Shown here piece by piece: positions 6,733 to 13,688 of a DNA stretch of 14,965 nucleotides. The stretch lies in assembly GCA_029287105.1 (NCBI GenBank), contig JARFRT010000304.1, forward strand, positions 1 through 14,965, given 5' to 3'. Within the stretch, counting starts at the first letter, position 1; each line of letters begins with the position of its first letter. This DNA comes from Akkermansiaceae bacterium (GTDB lineage: Bacteria > Verrucomicrobiota > Verrucomicrobiia > Verrucomicrobiales > Akkermansiaceae). Under the pieces are notes generated by a model. The model saw only the letters and a program-made list of their open reading frames with translations, searched no databases and was not told the DNA's origin. Made by a program: the position numbers and the translations under genes.

Positions 6733-7581
6733 CTATCGGGCGCCTGAGTAGGGTGCTTCAGCGAAGGGGTTGGCGCCATGGCGTTGTTGGATCGCGCGGC
6801 GTGACCACTTCCACGGGTCGACGCCTTTGGGGGTAAAGACGGCCATGCCGATGACTCCGACATTGCGGGTGGTACCATGACGGGTATTGGAATACGAGCT
6901 TGAGACGGAAGAGAATCGAAACGATGCGACCGCTGATTCGCTGGTGCGGAAGCCTTTGACCGTGAGTGTTTTCCCGGGGTGAATGATGTAGCCCCGTTTC
7001 TTGAATGATGCGGGACGACCGTCCATGACATCCAGGCCATCGACACTGAGCACGACCTCGAGACGGGAGTGGCAGAGATTTTTCACCACCAGGGCGTAAT
7101 TGCTGCCCTTGCGGCCGACAACATACCGGCGGCTTCCTGAGTGGTAGTTCTTGAGCATGTTCCAAGTGCCTTTGACGCCCCATTCGACCAGGCCGTCGGC
7201 GGTGCGTTGCATGCCGCTGCCGGTGTGTCTCCGGGAGCGGGTCATTGCGGCGACGCCCTCCTTGTCATTGTAGTAGATGGTGGAGACTGCCTTGGGCTTG
7301 GTGGAGGATCGGGTGAAGGATGTGTAGCCGATGACTGAACCGACCTCGGCGCCCCAGCCGGTTCCGAGGCCAGGTCGGCTCTCGGGCCGTTGGACAATCA
7401 AGGGAACGCCGATTGACTTTGTTGCACCAACATAATCATCACCGAGGAATATGGCCTCGGCATTGGCAGCGGGGGTTGCTTGAGTCGGTGCTGGTGGCGT
7501 CGTGGCACAGGATGAGAGGAGCCAGGGGCTGGCGAACAGGATGCCGGCGGCAATGAGTCTGAGGGAGGATGAAGGTTTCAT
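6733..7581 (-). CDS. Lipoprotein of unknown function, 282 aa
   Basis: The N-terminus is a clear lipoprotein signal: positively charged start, hydrophobic core, then a lipobox LSSC with Cys25 as the expected lipid attachment site. A Pro/Thr/Ala spacer follows to about residue 42. The C-terminal half has the pattern of a conserved but uncharacterised bacterial family: VVLSVDGLDVMDG, then GYIIHPG, a GFRTSES segment, an aromatic/Ser-rich stretch with SYSNT, and RNVGVIGMAVF. I recall this pattern from hypothetical proteins but cannot name an established function. The protein ends RHGANPFAEAPYSGAR, and the M56 peptidase encoded nearby ends RHRANPFPGN. The gene is divergent from the BlaI-type repressor; a candidate operator overlaps its promoter, so repression by BlaI is likely (inference). 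The ATG at 7581 has no Shine-Dalgarno. Confidence 0.82.
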   Translation of the reverse strand: MKPSSSLRLIAAGILFASPWLLSSCATTPPAPTQATPAANAEAIFLGDDYVGATKSIGVPLIVQRPESRPGLGTGWGAEVGSVIGYTSFTRSSTKPKAVSTIYYNDKEGVAAMTRSRRHTGSGMQRTADGLVEWGVKGTWNMLKNYHSGSRRYVVGRKGSNYALVVKNLCHSRLEVVLSVDGLDVMDGRPASFKKRGYIIHPGKTLTVKGFRTSESAVASFRFSSVSSSYSNTRHGTTRNVGVIGMAVFTPKGVDPWKWSRRAIQQRHGANPFAEAPYSGAR

Positions 7582-7585
7582 GTCG

Positions 7586-7603
7586 ATGCTAGAAAAGCAG
7601 CAA
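7586..7603. promoter_or_regulatory. Candidate BlaI operator 1, at the lipoprotein promoter
   Basis: ATGCTA-GAAAAG-CAGCAA is an imperfect dyad of 18 bp with a 6-nt centre. It matches operator 2 at 15 of 18 positions. It overlaps the candidate -10 box of the lipoprotein gene and ends 5 nt upstream of its ATG, so a bound repressor would block transcription. Confidence 0.55.
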
Positions 7604-7619
7604 TTGGGAGGCTTGTCAA
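7590..7619 (-). promoter_or_regulatory. Candidate promoter of the lipoprotein gene
   Basis: On the minus strand a consensus TTGACA (7619-7614) is followed by TTTCTA (7595-7590) at 18-nt spacing, or TTTTCT at 17 nt. The -10 ends 8 nt before the ATG at 7581, again suggesting a very short or absent leader. The -10 sits inside candidate operator 1. Confidence 0.5.
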
Positions 7620-7626
7620 ATTCTTT

Positions 7627-7644
7627 ATGCTAAAAAAGTAGCAT
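7627..7644. promoter_or_regulatory. Candidate BlaI operator 2, upstream of the repressor gene
   Basis: ATGCTA-AAAAAG-TAGCAT is a perfect 6+6 dyad around a 6-nt centre. Its start is 41 bp from that of operator 1, about four helical turns, so both sites face the same side of the DNA. It overlaps TATGCT (7626-7631), a possible -10 for the blaI-type gene with TTGGGA (7604-7609) as a weak -35. BlaI/MecI regulators are known to bind short dyads in their own divergent promoter regions. The half-site here differs from the staphylococcal TACA/TGTA type. Confidence 0.6.
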
Positions 7645-7686
7645 TTTTTAATTGCGGGATTTCCAGCACTGTGCGAGGCTGCCGGC

Positions 7687-8058
7687 ATGAATCGGATTGA
7701 AGAGGGCGGCATGTCTCGGCGTGAGAGGCAGATTATGGATATTGTGTATCGTCTGGGGCAGGCATCGGCGAAGGATGTGCTGGATAATTTGCCTGATCCT
7801 CCGTCGTATTCGGCGGTGCGTGCGTTGATGGTGACCTTGGAAAGCAAAGGAATGGTGAAACACAGCAAGGAGTCGCGACGTTACATCTACAAGCCTGCGA
7901 TCACAGAGAAGCGGGCGCGTCGGTCGGCTATTTCCCATTTGCTGAGTACTTTTTTTGAGGGTCGGCCGGAGAAGTTGGTGGCGGCGTTGCTTGACCCGAA
8001 GGATATGCAGCTTGATGAGAACGAAATAGAGAAAATCCGCGGTGCTCTGGATGAGTGA
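7687..8058 (+). CDS. BlaI/MecI-family winged-helix transcriptional repressor, 123 aa
   Basis: The size and layout are those of the BlaI/MecI/CopY family. An N-terminal winged helix-turn-helix (about residues 9-73) has RRERQIMDIVYRLGQAS as helix 1 region, a recognition helix around SYSAVRALMVTLESKG (40-55) and a wing HSKESRRYIYKP (59-70). A C-terminal helical dimerisation part (about 77-121) follows. In known systems the repressor blocks its own operon and target genes until cleaved or released by the partner M56 protein, whose gene follows after 36 nt. I chose ATG 7687, preceded by a weak GAGG. An in-frame ATG at 7711 with GAGGG just upstream would give a product 8 residues shorter and cannot be ruled out. 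Likely targets are itself, the M56 gene and the divergent lipoprotein (inference from the two dyads). Confidence 0.9.
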   Translation: MNRIEEGGMSRRERQIMDIVYRLGQASAKDVLDNLPDPPSYSAVRALMVTLESKGMVKHSKESRRYIYKPAITEKRARRSAISHLLSTFFEGRPEKLVAALLDPKDMQLDENEIEKIRGALDE

Positions 8059-8094
8059 TTGCGGACGTAGGATGAATGACCGATTTCTAATGGA

Positions 8095-9078
8095 ATGTCG
8101 CTTTTATTTACAAGTTTGTTGGTGTCGTTGATTGCGGCTCTCTGGGTCTGGATGGCGGGGAGAAAAGATCCGCACGGGCGACCGTGGTTTACGGTTTTGT
8201 ACTTGGGAATGTTGTTGCTGTTGCCCTTGTTGGCATTGCTGCCGAAGTTGAGGCTGGAGTGGTTCAGTTCGGTGATGGGTGCCGAGGGCGTGGTCTCCGG
8301 GGCGGGCGGCGGTCTGTCATGGGTACTGTCTCTATGGATGGCGGGTACCGCCGTGATGTTGATACGGGTGCTGTATGGGCGCTGGTTACTGGGGCGTTGG
8401 TTGGCTCAGGGTGTGCAGGCAGGGGCGGGGAGTGCTGGGTTATGGATTGAGGAATGCGCCGCCATGTTGGGGATGAAGGAGTTTCCTGCCGTAAGGATGA
8501 AGCAAGGACTTTCCTCACCTGTGGTGGCGGGGGTGCTTCGTCCGGTCATTCTTGTTCCGGCGGTGGCCGGGCAGTGGTCTGACAAGACGTGGAAGATGGC
8601 GCTTTTACATGAGCTGGGGCATATTCAGCGGAAAGATTTGTGGTTGCGGATGGCGGCGGATATGACCTGTGCCGTGCACTGGTACAATCCTCTGGTGTGG
8701 TGGATGCGATCAACGTTGCTCACCCAGTGTGAATATGCCTGTGATGCGCGTGTGATCGCGTCCGGGGTGGACCCTCGCGATTACGTCAGGGCATTGTGCG
8801 ATGTCGTGGAAAGTGCGCTTCAGGAACCACGTCCCCAGGGAGTGGTTGCGATGGCGGATCACGCCCCCTTGAAAATGAGGGCGGAGAGGCTGTTAGGTGG
8901 GCCGCGCATCAGGCGTTCTTGGCTCGCGGTTGCCGCCGCTGTAATAACCACCGCGACAGCCTTGGGGCTGACGCTTGTCCGGCCGATGGCTGAGCGCGAG
9001 GCCCGCGACGATAACGACGGGTATGGTCAGGCTGAAATCGATTTGAGGCATCGCGCCAACCCGTTTCCCGGCAACTAG
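8095..9078 (+). CDS. M56 (BlaR1/MecR1-like) membrane zinc metallopeptidase without sensor domain, 327 aa
   Basis: Hydrophobic segments lie at about residues 3-20, 33-50, 73-93 and 276-295. The M56 core is intact: HELGH (172-176) supplies the two His ligands and catalytic Glu173, and the downstream CEYACD (212-217) supplies the conserved Glu/Asp. The HWYNPLVWW stretch (195-203) is typical of the family. In BlaR1/MecR1, beta-lactam binding to a C-terminal penicillin-binding domain switches on this protease and leads to loss of the repressor. Here the protein ends 32 residues after the last membrane segment, so it lacks any sensor domain and is about half the length of BlaR1. The signal must come from elsewhere. 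The tail ends RHRANPFPGN, echoing the lipoprotein's tail. The nearest upstream in-frame stop is at 8077-8079, and no Shine-Dalgarno is seen. The gene converges on the transglutaminase gene with a 14-nt gap. Confidence 0.9.
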   Translation: MSLLFTSLLVSLIAALWVWMAGRKDPHGRPWFTVLYLGMLLLLPLLALLPKLRLEWFSSVMGAEGVVSGAGGGLSWVLSLWMAGTAVMLIRVLYGRWLLGRWLAQGVQAGAGSAGLWIEECAAMLGMKEFPAVRMKQGLSSPVVAGVLRPVILVPAVAGQWSDKTWKMALLHELGHIQRKDLWLRMAADMTCAVHWYNPLVWWMRSTLLTQCEYACDARVIASGVDPRDYVRALCDVVESALQEPRPQGVVAMADHAPLKMRAERLLGGPRIRRSWLAVAAAVITTATALGLTLVRPMAEREARDDNDGYGQAEIDLRHRANPFPGN

Positions 9079-9092
9079 TGCTTGGCCTGTGT

Positions 9093-11204
9093 TCAGGGTT
9101 TGTTTGGCGCGGGCGTGCTCTTGATTGCGCTGCGCAGTGCGGCGGTGATGCTGGCGAGTTGCTGATGCTGCTCGGGTGTGGCCCCCTTGGGATCAAAACG
9201 GATGATCGAGTGAAGTCGGCTAGCCGTCATGAGGGGTTCTTTGAGGGACGGGTCTAACTGGATGATGCCTGTCAGCCATTGGCAAAGCGGGGTGCCCCCA
9301 GCCCTGGGTCCGATTTTTTTGGCGACCAGGGGTTCGATTTTATGGAGGGCGGTCGAGGGCGAATCCTTGGGGCGTCGGTAGCGGTTGTGTTTGGACTGGG
9401 TCGGGCGTTGGCGTGAGTGCCAGAGGCGCCAGGTGATCCACAGGGTGAGCAGTGTGATGATGATTGTGATGGCAACGATTACTTTGGTCTTGTTGGTGTC
9501 GCGTGTGCGCCAGATGAGGAAGTCTTCACGCAGGCGTTGCCATGCGTCGGTGAGTTTGCGTTGCCATGCACTTGAGATGTCTTGCTCGAGCGATTGCCAT
9601 GACGCCGGGGTGAGGTCGACATCTTCCCAGTGTCCGGCGATCACGTTGTTATTTTTGTTGTGTCCCTTGATCCAGACGCGGCACCACGCGTGGGCGTGTC
9701 TGCCGCGCAGCACCCACTCGTCCCTGGAACCATCGTGTTCGTTGACAGAAAATCCGACACAATAGCGCGCGGGAACACCGGCTTCACGCAGCAATAATGC
9801 GGTCGCTGTCGCAAAGTATTCGCAGTGTCCGGCACGGGTCGTTTCCAGGAAAATACCGACCGCCGACTGGCGTTTGCCTCGATCGAAATTCGGTGTATTG
9901 AGGTGGGTGGTGTAGGTGAATTCGGTCTTGAAGAAGTCTCTCAGGATTTCTATCTTGGCGCGGGTGCTGAGGTTTTCCCGGGTGAGGTTGAGTTGTGTGC
10001 AAATGCGCCGGATGGCCTGGAGTTCCTGGGCGGGGATGCCGAGGTCAAATTGATGAGCGGGAGGGTCTTCCGTGGTGGAGGATTCGCCTGTCCATACCGA
10101 GTACTCCACGACATTGTATTCGGCATTATGCATACGGACGGTGCCGAGGGAATTGCACTCAATACCCGCCTCGTCCCCCAGATCGCCGATGGCAAAGGCG
10201 AAGTGGGGCAGGGGGATCGGGTTTTCTATGACGCCTGCGTCCAGTTCTCCGATGATGCGGATGTTGTCCGTTTCCGGCAATTGAATGTTATCCTCGGGGC
10301 TGAAGGTATAGATGGTTCTGTCCTGGCTGACGCTGATATTGGTGGGATCCAGATAATCATAATCATCCCTGGCCGTGCTGGGGGCATAGTCGTGTGACCA
10401 CCGCGCGCGTGAATACTGGTTGTAGGTGGCGGTGCGCAGGAGTCCGGGGACATTGCCCTCGCTAACCTGCATGCGCCAGAAGATGCGCGGGCTGAGTTTG
10501 ATCCGACCCAGCCTGCCAATGCTGGTGCGGGATTCGTTAGCTGAAGTGCGTCGACTGCTGCCGCCGGTTTGGGTTTCTGTGAAGTAGTAATAGAGTTTGA
10601 GCATCCCCCACTGGCCGAAGAACGAGAGGGTCAGGACGAGTAGCATGGTGCTGCCCCACGCCCATGGGCGAAGGCCATTTTTTTGCATGGGGAAAAAGAG
10701 GCACGCGCCGACGATCAGGGAGAGCCCGGTAAAGTGGTGGAGTTCATCGCGGCTGGCCATGGCGGTGGCGAGAATGACCACCGCGATGTAGGCGTAGCCG
10801 GTATTGATCATGCGTGGCGAAATGCTTCGGCCGTGGTGGATGTCGCGGGCCATTTTTTTGCGCGCAAAAAAGGAGAACGTGTTGAGTGGGATTTTGCGGG
10901 CATTGCCGTAGCGCTGGGCCAGTTCCACGGGCAGCAGGATCAGTGGCGCCCAGACGAACAGGGTGTGGATTTTACCGACCTTTACTCCGTTGACCCATGC
11001 GAGGATGACAACGCAGCCACCGCAGAGGATGGCAAACTGCCAGGCCTTGATGTAGGATTCGCGTTTGAAGTTCCACCGTAGGCCAAGCCACGACCTTGCC
11101 TCGACAAGGATCGCGGCCACAAGCCCTACCAAGGCATGTCCCGTGAGCCCGCCCCAGAAAAGGAGGGCGGCACCAGCAAGCAGGCGTGGAGGGGCGGTGG
11201 TCAT
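9093..11204 (-). CDS. Membrane transglutaminase-like protein (TgpA-like), 703 aa
   Basis: Several N-terminal hydrophobic segments (about residues 8-34, 54-72, 80-94, 134-151, 158-172 and 183-204) are followed by a large extracytoplasmic region. A transglutaminase-like core lies at about 445-535: GHCEYF (Cys461), RHAHAW (probable catalytic His505) and WEDVDLTP (probable Asp530), so the Cys-His-Asp triad is complete. One more membrane span (about 575-596) and a cytoplasmic basic tail of about 105 residues follow. This matches the TgpA/DUF3488 type, where the enzyme sits next to DUF58 and MoxR genes; the substrate is not established. I chose the ATG at 11204 because it overlaps the DUF58 stop in an ATGA arrangement, the usual sign of translational coupling. 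The open frame extends 24 codons further upstream inside the DUF58 gene, and that extension is unlikely to be used. Confidence 0.92.
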   Translation of the reverse strand: MTTAPPRLLAGAALLFWGGLTGHALVGLVAAILVEARSWLGLRWNFKRESYIKAWQFAILCGGCVVILAWVNGVKVGKIHTLFVWAPLILLPVELAQRYGNARKIPLNTFSFFARKKMARDIHHGRSISPRMINTGYAYIAVVILATAMASRDELHHFTGLSLIVGACLFFPMQKNGLRPWAWGSTMLLVLTLSFFGQWGMLKLYYYFTETQTGGSSRRTSANESRTSIGRLGRIKLSPRIFWRMQVSEGNVPGLLRTATYNQYSRARWSHDYAPSTARDDYDYLDPTNISVSQDRTIYTFSPEDNIQLPETDNIRIIGELDAGVIENPIPLPHFAFAIGDLGDEAGIECNSLGTVRMHNAEYNVVEYSVWTGESSTTEDPPAHQFDLGIPAQELQAIRRICTQLNLTRENLSTRAKIEILRDFFKTEFTYTTHLNTPNFDRGKRQSAVGIFLETTRAGHCEYFATATALLLREAGVPARYCVGFSVNEHDGSRDEWVLRGRHAHAWCRVWIKGHNKNNNVIAGHWEDVDLTPASWQSLEQDISSAWQRKLTDAWQRLREDFLIWRTRDTNKTKVIVAITIIITLLTLWITWRLWHSRQRPTQSKHNRYRRPKDSPSTALHKIEPLVAKKIGPRAGGTPLCQWLTGIIQLDPSLKEPLMTASRLHSIIRFDPKGATPEQHQQLASITAALRSAIKSTPAPNKP

Positions 11205-12610
11205 TGGCCGGGAGGTGCGGTTATTCGGGATTCTGCCAACATCAGGTCTTCCTGGACGTAGCCCGCCCGGAGCCACTGGACGGGGCTGGGTGACGGGTAG
11301 AGTTGGTGGAGTTGCTGCGCTTCGTCGAAACTACGGCACAGGGCGAGAATTTTCAAATTCATGCCGGAACTCTGCAGGCGGGCGACGGTATCTCGGCGCT
11401 GTTCGCACCACCCGCTGAAAATACAGATGCAGGCGGTGAGTTCGTCACGGAATCTGAGGATGAGATTTTGCAGGGCATCAAAGTCGGTCGTTGGTTCACA
11501 GTTTACCCCGGCGAGGATTTCCAGCATTTTATCGATGCGTTCCTCGCCCCGTCCCGCGCTGAAGACGAAAGCTTCATCGCGGATAAACATGAGGTCTAAC
11601 AGAGTTTCCCGGGTGTCGATGCTGGCGGCGAAGGAGGCCGCCACCGAGACAGCTTCCTCAAAGAGGCTGGCGTGTTCCGCGGGGGCGAAGGTGTCAAGCA
11701 CCAGTCCGTAGCGTGGGAAGAAGACGTCCTCGTATTCTTTGACGATGGCTTTGCCGGTGCGGGCCCAGCTTTTCCAGTGGATGTGGCGTATCGGGTCTCC
11801 GGGCCGGTACTCGCGCACGCTGGTGAAATCACCGGATTGGCCGATGGTGCCGGATGCTGCCTCGCCGCCGAGCTGGAAACGTGCGCTTCCGGGGAGGTCG
11901 AGCAGCGGCAAGCGATAGCGATGTGGGAGGACGATGAGTTTATCTCTCCCCGAGGCGGCACGGCGGCAGCGCTGGAAAATACCCAGTGGGTCAGGAAGGC
12001 AGAGCCGCAGGTCGCGAAAAATGATGACTCCTCGCTTGTGGGGGGTCAGGGAAAGTGTGACGTTGGCGCTCTCCCCGGGTTTGAGTCGGGGCAGCGGTGG
12101 GGATGGCTTGTTGGTAAAGAGGGTAAGCGTTTTCTGCAGCCATTCCCAGCGGTAATAGCCGAAGGTGCGGTCGAAGATATTGCGGGTTTCCTCACCGGGT
12201 TCCTTGGCCCGGTTGAAGAGGAGGAAGCTGGGGCGGTTATCAGGTGGCAGCTCGAGCAGGCATGCCCCGGCAACATTTTTTTTGCCGGAGTTCGACACCT
12301 TGCACCGGTAGTGCATGACTTCGCCCGCAGTGGCGAGTCGGGGGAGCTTGCGTGTCACCTTGACCTGCGCCCGACGAAAAAATGCCCAGATGCAACTTAC
12401 CCCTAAAAGGACAAAAAGCAGTCCGCGGACCTGAAACAGCGGGGCGAGGGAGTAGACGGGCATGATCAGCCATGCAGCGGGGATGAGCAACACCATCAGG
12501 ATGCCGGCGGGTCTGATACGGTGGCTGAGGAAATGGGCGAGGGCCGAGTTCCGGTGGTAGGTCCGGTAGAGGAGTCGTTGAAAAAGGGATGCTGATGGGG
12601 TGTTCGCCAT
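11201..12610 (-). CDS. DUF58 domain protein, 469 aa
   Basis: Two membrane segments near the N-terminus (about residues 36-50 and 57-77) are followed by a beta-rich region and then the family's signature DUF58 block at about 262-294: FTSVREYRPGDPIRHIHWKS followed by WARTGKAIVKEYE. The remainder (about 300-450) resembles a von Willebrand A-like fold, with a 'GLVLDTFAP' strand in place of a standard DxSxS metal site. DUF58 proteins are regularly encoded beside MoxR ATPases and are thought to work with them at the membrane, perhaps as chaperoned clients or adaptors; their biochemical role is not settled. The gene lies 104 nt after the MoxR gene and overlaps the transglutaminase start by 4 nt. No Shine-Dalgarno precedes the ATG. 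Confidence 0.9.
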   Translation of the reverse strand: MANTPSASLFQRLLYRTYHRNSALAHFLSHRIRPAGILMVLLIPAAWLIMPVYSLAPLFQVRGLLFVLLGVSCIWAFFRRAQVKVTRKLPRLATAGEVMHYRCKVSNSGKKNVAGACLLELPPDNRPSFLLFNRAKEPGEETRNIFDRTFGYYRWEWLQKTLTLFTNKPSPPLPRLKPGESANVTLSLTPHKRGVIIFRDLRLCLPDPLGIFQRCRRAASGRDKLIVLPHRYRLPLLDLPGSARFQLGGEAASGTIGQSGDFTSVREYRPGDPIRHIHWKSWARTGKAIVKEYEDVFFPRYGLVLDTFAPAEHASLFEEAVSVAASFAASIDTRETLLDLMFIRDEAFVFSAGRGEERIDKMLEILAGVNCEPTTDFDALQNLILRFRDELTACICIFSGWCEQRRDTVARLQSSGMNLKILALCRSFDEAQQLHQLYPSPSPVQWLRAGYVQEDLMLAESRITAPPGQ

Positions 12611-12714
12611 GGCTCGGTGGTAGGAGGGGGGGATCGGTGCCCCTGCGCGTCTCTATTTCTGTGATGATATGGCGGGGGGGCGGTGGTGAACAGGCAATGA
12701 CCAATTTTGGGTCG

Positions 12715-13650
12715 CTAGACCGGGGCGGGGGTTTTTTCGAGGATGGCCTCGACGATGCTGCGGCCGGTGAGGCCGTTGAACTTGGCCTCGGGAGCGATGA
12801 CCAGTCGGTGGGCGATGACGTCCGGTGCAAGTTCTTGAATGGTTTCCGGGGTGACGAAATCCCGGCCTTCGAAGAGTGACAGGGTTTGGGAGAGTTTCAT
12901 CAGCGCGAGGGATGCTCTCGGGCTAGCTGCGAGTTGTACTTCCTCGATGCTGCGGGTGGCGTTGCTGAGGGCCACGATGTAGTCTCTGAGCTCATCGCTG
13001 ATGCGGATGTGGGATACGGCGTCTTGGAGTGAGGTGATGTTTTCGAGTGAGACGACGGGTTGCAGGTGGTCGAGCGGGTGGCCGTTGTTTTGTTCCGCGA
13101 GTATGCGGGATTCCTCCTCGGGGCTGACGTAGCCGAGGGAGCACTGCATGGCGAAGCGGTCCATCTGTGCCTCGGGGAGTGGGTAGGTGCCGCGGAACTC
13201 GACCGGGTTCTGAGTGGCGATGACGAAGAACAGCCCATCGAGGCTGTGGCATGACCCTTCGATGGTGGCCTGACCTTCGGCCATGGACTCCAGCAATGCG
13301 CTCTGGGTGCGCGGCGAGGCTCTGTTGATTTCGTCGGCGAGTAGAATGTCGGCAAAAACCGGGCCGGGGTGAAAGTGGAATTCGCTGGTTTTCTGATTGA
13401 GGATGGAGACACCCAGAATATCGGAGGGAAGGAGGTCCGGGGTAAATTGGATACGGCTAAACTGGGAGTTGCTGATGGATCCGGCAATGGCCTTGGCCAG
13501 GGTTGTTTTGCCGGTGCCGGGGTTGTCCTCGAGGAGGACGTGGCCGCCGGAAATCATGCAGGAGAGCACGTTGCGGATGGTTTTCTTTTGTCCCCTGATG
13601 ATGTTTGAAACGGATTGTTCAAGGAGGTGGGCGGTTTCCTGTGGAGTCAT
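12715..13650 (-). CDS. MoxR-family AAA+ ATPase, 311 aa
   Basis: This is a full-length MoxR ATPase. It has Walker A NPGTGKTT (43-50, Lys48), the MoxR-typical FTPDLLPSDILG segment (69-80), Walker B ILLADE (102-107), the NRASPRTQSALLE segment, sensor 1 ATQNP (145-149), YPLPEAQMDRF (156-166) and a sensor 2-like ASPRASLAL further on. MoxR proteins are cytoplasmic ATPase rings that act as chaperones on neighbouring membrane or VWA-containing proteins; here the natural partner is the DUF58 protein encoded next. The gene starts 38 nt after the stop of the upstream partial gene and probably belongs to the same operon. No Shine-Dalgarno is seen before the ATG at 13650. Confidence 0.95.
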   Translation of the reverse strand: MTPQETAHLLEQSVSNIIRGQKKTIRNVLSCMISGGHVLLEDNPGTGKTTLAKAIAGSISNSQFSRIQFTPDLLPSDILGVSILNQKTSEFHFHPGPVFADILLADEINRASPRTQSALLESMAEGQATIEGSCHSLDGLFFVIATQNPVEFRGTYPLPEAQMDRFAMQCSLGYVSPEEESRILAEQNNGHPLDHLQPVVSLENITSLQDAVSHIRISDELRDYIVALSNATRSIEEVQLAASPRASLALMKLSQTLSLFEGRDFVTPETIQELAPDVIAHRLVIAPEAKFNGLTGRSIVEAILEKTPAPV

Positions 13651-13688
13651 GGAGGATGCTTGAGTGGAGAGTGGGTGGGTGTGTTGAA

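Noticed and set aside
11205..11276. 24-codon N-terminal extension of the transglutaminase
   Set aside because: The extension lies inside the DUF58 coding region and reads as Arg/Pro/Gly-rich. The ATG at 11204 gives a normal ATGA overlap directly before the membrane segments.
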